From contig JANXXL010000144.1 of assembly GCA_025350625.1 (NCBI GenBank), positions 1 through 32,045 of the forward strand: 32,045 nucleotides of DNA, written 5' to 3'. The stretch comes from Bryobacterales bacterium (lineage in GTDB: Bacteria; Acidobacteriota; Terriglobia; Bryobacterales; Bryobacteraceae). Below are positions 26,040 through 32,045 of the stretch, piece after piece (the first letter of the stretch is position 1; each line of letters opens with the position of its first letter). The notes under the pieces are model-generated. The model made no database searches, was not told the DNA's origin, and saw only the letters and a program-made list of their open reading frames with translations. The position numbers were made by a program, and so were the translations under genes.

Positions 26040-27104
26040 ATGCAACATTACGTGATTACAGGGGGGGCCGGTTTCATTGGAAGCAATCTGGCCGACTTCT
26101 ATCTTTCGAAGGCGAATCGCGTCACCATTCTGGACAACTTCTCACGTCCGGGATCGGAGCGAAATCTGGCTTGGCTCGAATCCCGCCACGGAAGCCGCTT
26201 AAAAGTGGTGCGTGCCGACATACGCGCCGCGGACCAGGTACTCGCTGAAACCATCGGCAGCGCCGACGTGGTCTTCCATTTGGCCGCCCAAGTGGCCGTC
26301 ACCACTTCGGTAACCGACCCGCGCCACGACTTCGAGGTTAATGCCCTCGGCACATTCAATGTGCTCGAAGCGGCCCGCCAGGCCCCTTCGAAGCCCACGA
26401 TGTTATACAGCTCGACCAACAAGGTCTACGGCAAAATGGCGGACCTCGGGATTATCGAACAGAATGGCCGCTACGCATATCAGAGTGCCGCGGAGGGAAT
26501 CGGCGAGGATCGTCCGCTTGACCCCTACTCGCCTTATGGCTGCTCCAAGTGCACCGGAGATCAGTATGTGCTGGATTATGCACGCATCTACGACATGAAG
26601 ACCATCGTATTCCGGCAATCCTGTATCTACGGGCCGCGGCAGTTCGGTATGGAAGACCAGGGTTGGCTGGCGTGGTTTTCGATCCGCGCGCAGCAGGGGA
26701 AACCCGTCAGTATTTTTGGTGACGGCAAACAGGTGCGCGACGTGTTGTATGTCCAGGATCTAGTCGCAGCCTACGACGCCGCGGTGAGCCACATAGAAAC
26801 CACATCCGGCAAAGCGTACAACATCGGCGGGGGTCCGCAAAATACGCTTTCGCTCCTAGAACTGGTCAAGATTCTGAACCCCCGTTTCGGATGTACGCTG
26901 GACTGTAAATTTGAAGATTGGCGGCCCGGCGATCAGCCGGTATTCGTAAGCAACATCGCCAAGGCGAAGGCAGATTTTGGCTGGCAACCGTCGGTTGGCG
27001 TCGAACAGGGAATCGTTCAACTCACGGATTGGATCAAGGCCAACGAAGGACTCTTCGAGCCCAGGGAACTGAATGCTCTTGCCGGTGCAGGAGTGCGCTC
27101 CTGA
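26040..27104 (+). CDS. rfbE: CDP-paratose 2-epimerase-like SDR
   Basis: The 354-residue extended SDR has ITGGAGFIGSNLADF (glycine motif 8-14), HLAAQVAVTTSV, YSSTNKVYGKM (123-133) and Y166-GCS-K170. SPYGCSK, DQYVLDYARIY, VFRQSCIYGPRQFG and EDQGWLAWF match CDP-paratose (tyvelose) 2-epimerase closely and in order. That enzyme interconverts CDP-paratose and CDP-tyvelose by inversion at C-2. RfbH and RfbS, which make CDP-paratose, are not in the window, so the natural substrate may be another CDP-6-deoxysugar or CDP-glucose. ATG 26040 is preceded by GAGAGG, which overlaps the end of the upstream gene. Confidence 0.85.
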   Translation: MQHYVITGGAGFIGSNLADFYLSKANRVTILDNFSRPGSERNLAWLESRHGSRLKVVRADIRAADQVLAETIGSADVVFHLAAQVAVTTSVTDPRHDFEVNALGTFNVLEAARQAPSKPTMLYSSTNKVYGKMADLGIIEQNGRYAYQSAAEGIGEDRPLDPYSPYGCSKCTGDQYVLDYARIYDMKTIVFRQSCIYGPRQFGMEDQGWLAWFSIRAQQGKPVSIFGDGKQVRDVLYVQDLVAAYDAAVSHIETTSGKAYNIGGGPQNTLSLLELVKILNPRFGCTLDCKFEDWRPGDQPVFVSNIAKAKADFGWQPSVGVEQGIVQLTDWIKANEGLFEPRELNALAGAGVRS

Positions 27105-27137
27105 TGGCAACGCGGAAAAGCAACAGGAGAAACGGAC

Positions 27138-27884
27138 ATGACTAAAGTAAGCGTAATCATTCCCGCCAAGGACGAAGAAGCAACTCTAGGGATGGTGCTC
27201 GAAGACCTGAACAAGACCATACCGACGCTCGACGGTTACACTTTCGAAGTCATTTGTGTAGACGATCACAGCCGGGACCGCACCGCTGCAATCGCAAAGG
27301 CGCTAGGCGCGCGCGTGGTCGAAAACACGCGCAAACCCGGCAAGGGGAACGCCCTGCGCGCCGGATTTGAAGCCGCTACCGGAGATCTGCTGATCATGAT
27401 GGATGCGGACTACTCGCACCGTCCTGAAGACATGCGGGAATTCTTGAGCGCTATGCGCGAAGGCGTCGGCCTGGTCATCGGCTCGCGAGTCTTCGGCGGA
27501 AGCGAAGAATACAATCACGTGCGCGCGCTGGGCAACGTATTTCTGAGCGCCACTACCGGCTTGTGCACCGGGCGCTATCTCTCCGACGCTCTCAACGGCT
27601 ACAAGCTATTCCGCCGCGATGTGTTCACGGACTTTCGCTATAACTCCCGCATGTTCGAGATCGAGATCGAGATCATTGCGAACACGCTGCGAAAAGGGTA
27701 TCGCGTGATCGAAGTGATCAGCCATGAAAGGGCGCGCGCGGGCGGCGAAATGAAGTCTCGCGTGGTCCATCATGGCACGCGTTTCCTGATGCGCATCCTA
27801 TGGGAAGGAATGCGCGGCGTGAAACCGCGAGTCCTTCCGGAACCTAAAGCCGCGCCAGTCGAATCCACCGGCGCGGGACAGTAG
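27138..27884 (+). CDS. GT2 glycosyltransferase, DPM1-like (polyprenyl-phosphate mannose/glucose synthase type)
   Basis: The 248-residue protein begins after AGGAGA (nine bases before ATG 27138). VSVIIPAKDEEATL (4-17), CVDDHSRD (40-47), KPGKGNALRAGF, MMDADYSHRPEDM (87-99; DxD 89-91) and VIGSRVFGGSEE are the ordered motifs of dolichyl-phosphate mannose synthases. LNGYKLFRRD and MFEIEIEII complete the pattern. There are no membrane segments at the C-terminus. It probably charges a polyprenyl phosphate with one sugar for the GT-C enzymes in the locus; donor sugar unknown. The next gene follows after four bases. Confidence 0.88.
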   Translation: MTKVSVIIPAKDEEATLGMVLEDLNKTIPTLDGYTFEVICVDDHSRDRTAAIAKALGARVVENTRKPGKGNALRAGFEAATGDLLIMMDADYSHRPEDMREFLSAMREGVGLVIGSRVFGGSEEYNHVRALGNVFLSATTGLCTGRYLSDALNGYKLFRRDVFTDFRYNSRMFEIEIEIIANTLRKGYRVIEVISHERARAGGEMKSRVVHHGTRFLMRILWEGMRGVKPRVLPEPKAAPVESTGAGQ

Positions 27885-27888
27885 GCAC

Positions 27889-28794
27889 ATGCCTGCTCCG
27901 TCTCCGCGCGTGTCGGTTGTGATTGCATCCCTGGTCGGTGCGCCTTTTATCGACGATTGCATCGCTTCCTTAGAGCGTCAGGCCAAGGAATGGGATGCGG
28001 AAGTGATCGTGGTCGCCTGCGGCCCCGATGAATACGCCGCCCGGATCGCGCGCAAATTCCCCTGGGTACGAGTGATTTCTCGCACCGCGCGGGAAACCGT
28101 GCCTGAACTACGCAAGTGCGGCGTGGAGCAAGCGGCCGGCGAAATCGTAGCCATCATAGAAGAGCATTGTGTAGCGGCGCCGGATTGGCTCACGCGTTTG
28201 ATCGAAGCTCATGCCGGGGGCGAATATGGAGTGGTCGGGGGGCCGGTGGTCGATCACGCCTACCTGCGATTGCGTGATTGGACAGTGTATTTTCTCGAAT
28301 ACAACGGCTACCTTCCCCCCTGGCGCGAAGGCGAGGCGCATGAACTCGGGAGCGCTAATATCGCCTATTCGCGGGCCCTTCTCATGAAGTACAGAGAATG
28401 TTTGGGAGACGGATACTGGGAAGCGGGTTTGCATCCGCGTCTGCTGGCGGACGGGGTCAAGTTCCGACCGGTTCCCGAGATGCAAGTGCGTCATCGCGGC
28501 CCCTTCGACTACGGCTATTACTTGCAGCAGAGGTATTGGTTTAGCCGCGCCTTTGCCGGTTGCCGCTCGCAACAGATGCCGGCTTCGCGGAGAATCGCCT
28601 ATGTCCTGGCGGCCCCGCTGCTGCCATTTCTGTTATTGGGGCGCATGTCGAAACGGATTCTGTCGAGGAACTGCCAGGTCGGAAAGTTTGCGGAATCGCT
28701 GCCGCTGCTCATTCCCGCTCTGTTCGTCTATGTAGCCGGGGAGTTCGTCGGATACCTTGCGGGTCCGGGCGACGCGCTCTCGAAGGTGGAATAG
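27889..28794 (+). CDS. Atypical GT2 glycosyltransferase (tandem copy 1) with C-terminal hydrophobic region
   Basis: The 301-residue protein has a GT2-like N-terminal strand (RVSVVIASLVGAPFI), but the usual DDGS is replaced by VVACGPDE (41-48) and the DxD by IIEEHCVAAPDW (E91, E92, H93). VVGGPVVD, LGSANIAYSR and RHRGPFDYGYY follow. Hydrophobic stretches near 240-253 and 274-291 suggest membrane contact. It is a paralogue of the next gene, sharing the E-(E/D)-H and APDW region, the VVGG block and the C-terminal (V)GEFVGYLAG-like end. The E-D/E-H variant is known in a branch of GT2, so activity is plausible. The stop overlaps the GTG start of the next gene. Confidence 0.82.
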   Translation: MPAPSPRVSVVIASLVGAPFIDDCIASLERQAKEWDAEVIVVACGPDEYAARIARKFPWVRVISRTARETVPELRKCGVEQAAGEIVAIIEEHCVAAPDWLTRLIEAHAGGEYGVVGGPVVDHAYLRLRDWTVYFLEYNGYLPPWREGEAHELGSANIAYSRALLMKYRECLGDGYWEAGLHPRLLADGVKFRPVPEMQVRHRGPFDYGYYLQQRYWFSRAFAGCRSQQMPASRRIAYVLAAPLLPFLLLGRMSKRILSRNCQVGKFAESLPLLIPALFVYVAGEFVGYLAGPGDALSKVE

Positions 28795-29783
28795 TGCTTC
28801 CGTCTGATCGTCCCAGTCTCTCGGTGGTGGTCGCGATCGTCAGTGATACGACGGGCGCCCCTAATTCCCTCCACCTTGCTCGCTGCCTGGCGGCGCTGAC
28901 AGAACAAGCCGCTGCCGGATCAATCGAGATCATCGTGCCGCACCTTCCCTCGACTACCGGGATCTCACTTCTCCGTGAGCAATTCCCGGCCGTCCGGTTC
29001 GCGGAAGTGCCGGATCTTCGAATGTCTACCGGCCGCAGTGGAAGCCGAGAGCATCACGACGAACTGCGCGCCCGCGGGCTGGCCCTGGCCCGCGGCAATA
29101 TTGTTGCCCTCATCGAAGACCACGGAATCCCTGCGCCGGATTGGTGCCGGCGCATTACAGAAAGCCACCGCCAGCCTTTCGCGGTGGTGGGAGGCGCGAT
29201 CGAGAACGGCATCGACCGCCCCCTGAATTGGGCCGTATATTATTGCGATTTTCTGCGCTATCAAAACCCCCTCCAGGCCGGAGCGTCAACCTTTGCGAGC
29301 GATGCGAATGTGAGCTATAAGCGCGCGGCCCTCGAATCCATCCGGCCAGTCTGGCAGGAGATTTTTCGCGAATCGTCGGTCAACGATACCCTGCATTCGC
29401 AAGGCGAGACGGTGGCGCTTGCGCCCGAGGTTGTGCTCCACCAGCATCGGCTGGGTCTGCGGTTAGCATCGGCGCTCAAAGAACGATTCGTATGGGGACG
29501 TTCCTACGCCGCGGCGCGAATTACACGGGCGGGAACGGGGCAACGAGTAGTTTGGGCGGCCTTATCACCCGCTTTACCTGTTCTTCTGCTGCTTCGGATG
29601 AGCATTTTAGCTTTTAAGAAGCGCCGCACCTTTGTACCTTTCCTAAAGGCTCTGCCGCTAACCGCGATCCTGCTCGTTTCCTGGGCCTGCGGCGAATTCA
29701 TGGGCTATGTCACCGGGCGCGCGAATTCCGATCCCGCCCAAACCGCAGACGCGATTGCGCGAGGCACGCACGCAACTTCGTAA
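28794..29783 (+). CDS. Atypical GT2 glycosyltransferase (tandem copy 2)
   Basis: The 329-residue protein starts at GTG 28794, which overlaps the previous TAG and has AAGGTGGA upstream; the frame is open further upstream only inside the neighbouring gene. LSVVVAIVSDTTG opens the fold. The first acidic motif is absent (EIIVPHLPSTTG), and the metal site reads LIEDHGIPAPDW (E108, D109, H110). VVGGAIENG, SDANVSYKR and LHQHRLG correspond to blocks in the tandem copy upstream, and the C-terminus ends in hydrophobic segments and CGEFMGYVTG. The pair looks like an old duplication that diverged to use different donors or acceptors. Two bases separate it from the GT4 gene. Confidence 0.8.
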   Translation: MLPSDRPSLSVVVAIVSDTTGAPNSLHLARCLAALTEQAAAGSIEIIVPHLPSTTGISLLREQFPAVRFAEVPDLRMSTGRSGSREHHDELRARGLALARGNIVALIEDHGIPAPDWCRRITESHRQPFAVVGGAIENGIDRPLNWAVYYCDFLRYQNPLQAGASTFASDANVSYKRAALESIRPVWQEIFRESSVNDTLHSQGETVALAPEVVLHQHRLGLRLASALKERFVWGRSYAAARITRAGTGQRVVWAALSPALPVLLLLRMSILAFKKRRTFVPFLKALPLTAILLVSWACGEFMGYVTGRANSDPAQTADAIARGTHATS

Positions 29784-29785
29784 CC

Positions 29786-30955
29786 ATGCAGATCGCGGTC
29801 GATGCAACTTGTTGGCATAACCGGCGGGGCTATGGGCGCCACGCGCGGGCCCTTCTGCGAGCCTTAATTCGCCAGGACGCCCACTCCCGCTACACGCTGT
29901 TTTTGGACTCGACCGAGGCGGCTGAGCCTACTCCCGAAGATTGCGACGTTCGAGTGCTGCGACCCTCCGTCCCCACCGTGCAGGCGGCCTCGGCCAACGG
30001 ACGCCGCTCCATCGCCGATATGTGGCGCATGTCCCGCGCTCTTTCTTCGGATGAGTTCGGCGCCGTGCTCTTTCCCACCATTTATAGCTATGTTCCCGTA
30101 TTCAGCCGCGCGCGTAAGCTGGTAATGGTGCACGATATCATCGCCGAAACGTTTCCGAAATTGACCACGCCCCGCCTGGCTTCCCGCATCTTTTGGAACA
30201 CCAAAGTAGCCTTGGGCCGCATGCAGGCGGATGCGCTGATTACCGTCTCGGATTATTCGCGCGCCGGCATTCTGAAGCATTTTCGGCTGGCGCCAGAACG
30301 CGTATTCGTAGTCGGAGAAGCCGCCGATCCTATCTTTCGCCGCCTCGAAAACCCCGTCCCCGGGCCGAAATTACGGAGCCTGGGAATCGACAGCACCCAT
30401 CGCCTGGCTGTATATGTAGGAGGCTTCAGTCCGCACAAAAACTTGGAAGCGCTGGTCTCTGCCTTCGCGGGAATCGCCGAGCGCGATGACCTCGCCGACG
30501 TTCGCCTGGTAATGGTCGGCGACACCTCGGGCGACGCTTTTCACACTTACTTCGGCGTCATAGCCGCGCAGGTCGAAGCCCTGAGCCTCCAAGACCGGGT
30601 GATCTTCAGCGGGTTCCTCGCAGATGAAGAGCTGGTAGTGTTGCTCAATCTTGCCTCCGTTTTAGTGTTGCCTTCGCTGATGGAGGGTTTTGGACTCCCC
30701 GCCGTCGAAGCTGCGGCTTGCGGATGCCCGGTGATCGCCACCAAGGCCAGCCCGCTCGAAGGTCTGCTCGGCGATGCCAGCATGCACATCAATCCGATTG
30801 AAACTGAGATTTCGCGCGCGCTCGTCGAAGTCCTGTCCTCTCCCGATTTAAGAACGCGCATGAGCGAGCGTGGTCTCGAAGCCGCCCGCCGCCTCACCTG
30901 GGATCATGCCGGGCGTCAGATGATGGATGTCATCGACAAGGTCACCGGGCGATGA
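29786..30955 (+). CDS. GT4 glycosyltransferase (GT-B fold)
   Basis: The 389-residue protein has the GT-B pattern: a glycine- and Arg-rich N-terminal loop (WHNRRGYGRHARALLRAL), VMVHDIIAETFP, ITVSDYSRAGI, then in the C-terminal half YVGGFSPHKNLEALV and the donor-binding EGFGLPAVEAAACGCPVIA with E300-x7-E308. GT4 enzymes are retaining transferases that often use GDP-mannose, UDP- or CDP-sugars. No membrane segment is seen, so it works in the cytoplasm on the growing lipid-linked glycan. The stop overlaps the next GT4 start as ATGA. Confidence 0.9.
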   Translation: MQIAVDATCWHNRRGYGRHARALLRALIRQDAHSRYTLFLDSTEAAEPTPEDCDVRVLRPSVPTVQAASANGRRSIADMWRMSRALSSDEFGAVLFPTIYSYVPVFSRARKLVMVHDIIAETFPKLTTPRLASRIFWNTKVALGRMQADALITVSDYSRAGILKHFRLAPERVFVVGEAADPIFRRLENPVPGPKLRSLGIDSTHRLAVYVGGFSPHKNLEALVSAFAGIAERDDLADVRLVMVGDTSGDAFHTYFGVIAAQVEALSLQDRVIFSGFLADEELVVLLNLASVLVLPSLMEGFGLPAVEAAACGCPVIATKASPLEGLLGDASMHINPIETEISRALVEVLSSPDLRTRMSERGLEAARRLTWDHAGRQMMDVIDKVTGR

Positions 30956-32045
30956 GGCGCCCGCTCAATTTTCTTCACCTGACCACTTTTTATCCGCCCT
31001 ACGCCTTCGGTGGCGATGCGGTGCAATTGTACCGGCTGTCGCACGCACTGGCCGATAGCGGACACCACGTCGACGTGATCCATTGCGTGGATTCGTATCA
31101 CATGATGCATCCGGCTCCCCCTCCCGTGGCCTTTGCCGAACATCCCGGCGTCATCCGGCACGAGCTTCGCAGCGGCTATGGAACGCTCTCGCCTCTCTTA
31201 AGCCAGCAAACCGGACGCCCTTGGCTAAAGCACAAAGCCATTGCCGAGGTGCTTGCCTCCCGGCCCTACGACGTGATTCATTTTCATAACATTTCGCTGC
31301 TGGGCCCCGAGATCTTATCCATCACGTCCCCGCACGGGAACGCGGTAAAGATGTACACCACACATGAGCACTGGCTGATCTGTCCGACGCACGTTTTATG
31401 GAAGATGAACCGCGAACCCTGCCGGCAGCCGGAGTGCCTGCGCTGCACCCTCCACGCCAAGCGCCCGCCGCAATTATGGCGCTATACCGGTTTGCTCGAA
31501 CGCATGTCGCAGAACGTCGATCAGTTCCTCGCCCCCAGCCGTTTCACCGCCGGCATGCACACCGAGCGCGGCTTCCCCCGCCCCGTAGCTTATCTTCCAA
31601 ATTTTATCGATCGAGTGGATAGCGATTGGCAGCAGCCGGAACCGCGTCCCCAGGATGCGCCTTACTTCCTCTTTGTGGGGAGGCTCGAGCTGATTAAGGG
31701 CTTACAAACCCTCATAGAACTTTGGGATAAAATGCCCGGACACGACCTGCTGGTCGTCGGCACCGGAAGTTATGAGCCGGAGCTGCGAGCCATGGCAGCC
31801 GCCAATCCCCGCATCAAATTCCTTGGACCGTTACCCCAGAAAGAACTGGGCGCGCTGTATTATCACGCTGTCGCCTGCGTCGTGCCATCGGTGACCTACG
31901 AGACCTTCGGACTCACCAGCGTCGAGGCGTTTGCCCGTAAGACACCCGTAATCGCGCGCGATCTGGGCGCTTTGCCGGAAGTCATCGACGATAGCGGTGG
32001 GGGCGTAGCGTACCGCACCCAAGAAGAACTGCTCACGGCTTTGAA
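30952..32045 (+). CDS. GT4 glycosyltransferase (3' end outside the window)
   Basis: 364 codons are visible from ATG 30952, which overlaps the preceding TGA. The N-terminal half has LHLTTFYPPYAFGGDAVQ, typical of GT4 acceptor domains, and THEHWLICP followed by a Cys group (EPCRQPECLRC) seen in a branch of GT4. The C-terminal half has FVGRLELIKGLQTLI, VVGTGSYE and YETFGLTSVEA with E317-x7-E325. The reading frame is open at the right edge, with probably a few dozen codons missing. It belongs to the same co-translated group as the GT4 upstream and would add another sugar to the same glycan. Confidence 0.88.
   Translation, partial: MRRPLNFLHLTTFYPPYAFGGDAVQLYRLSHALADSGHHVDVIHCVDSYHMMHPAPPPVAFAEHPGVIRHELRSGYGTLSPLLSQQTGRPWLKHKAIAEVLASRPYDVIHFHNISLLGPEILSITSPHGNAVKMYTTHEHWLICPTHVLWKMNREPCRQPECLRCTLHAKRPPQLWRYTGLLERMSQNVDQFLAPSRFTAGMHTERGFPRPVAYLPNFIDRVDSDWQQPEPRPQDAPYFLFVGRLELIKGLQTLIELWDKMPGHDLLVVGTGSYEPELRAMAAANPRIKFLGPLPQKELGALYYHAVACVVPSVTYETFGLTSVEAFARKTPVIARDLGALPEVIDDSGGGVAYRTQEELLTAL

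Noticed and set aside
1-32045. tRNA, rRNA, CRISPR arrays, insertion sequences, phage genes
   Set aside because: I looked for them and saw no tRNA-like cloverleaf, spaced direct repeats, transposase or integrase motifs.

Overview
The window is a dense sugar and glycoconjugate biosynthesis region from a moderately GC-rich bacterium. The sequence alone does not fix the taxon. Gene style (many GT-C type membrane glycosyltransferases, CDP-sugar enzymes, TTG/GTG starts, heavily overlapping genes) would suit an environmental group such as Acidobacteriota, but that is a low-confidence guess. There are 25 protein-coding genes, two of them cut by the window ends, one pseudogene relic, and no RNA gene, CRISPR array or insertion sequence that I could recognise.

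Layout. Positions 1-3718 (minus strand) hold a GT39-like membrane glycosyltransferase (cut at the left edge), a polyprenyl-phosphate-type GT2 overlapping it by ATGA, and a large polytopic membrane protein. A 71-base divergent gap leads to the plus-strand genes, which fill the rest. 3790-6716 is a coupled pair: an extended SDR with an unusual C-terminal tail and a GMC oxidoreductase. After a hairpin-rich 141-base gap, 6858-16536 is a seven-gene run with no intergenic base: membrane-anchored GT2, polysaccharide deacetylase, FAD amine-oxidase-like protein, three big membrane proteins, and an NAD-dependent epimerase. 16798-19964 holds a fatty acid desaturase and a B12-binding radical SAM protein. 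The gap before the desaturase contains a frameshifted 5' relic of a second copy of that radical SAM gene. 20178-23968 holds a GT2, a zinc-type SAM methyltransferase, glucose-1-phosphate cytidylyltransferase and a CDP-glucose dehydratase-like SDR. 24214-32045 holds a further GT-C-like membrane protein, a CDP-paratose 2-epimerase-like SDR, three GT2s and two GT4s (the last cut at the right edge).

How the genes may work together (inference). The cytidylyltransferase, dehydratase, methyltransferase and 2-epimerase could make a CDP-activated, possibly branched 6-deoxysugar. The GT4 and GT2 enzymes would assemble a glycan on the cytoplasmic side. The DPM1/ALG5-like GT2s would load single sugars on polyprenyl phosphate, and the six GT-C-like membrane proteins would transfer them outside the membrane. 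Deacetylase, GMC and FAD enzymes would tailor the sugars; the desaturase and radical SAM enzyme would more likely act on a lipid. No polymerase, flippase, ABC exporter or outer-membrane channel was recognised in the window, so the locus probably continues beyond both edges. The most notable non-coding observation is the relic at about 16613-16810.
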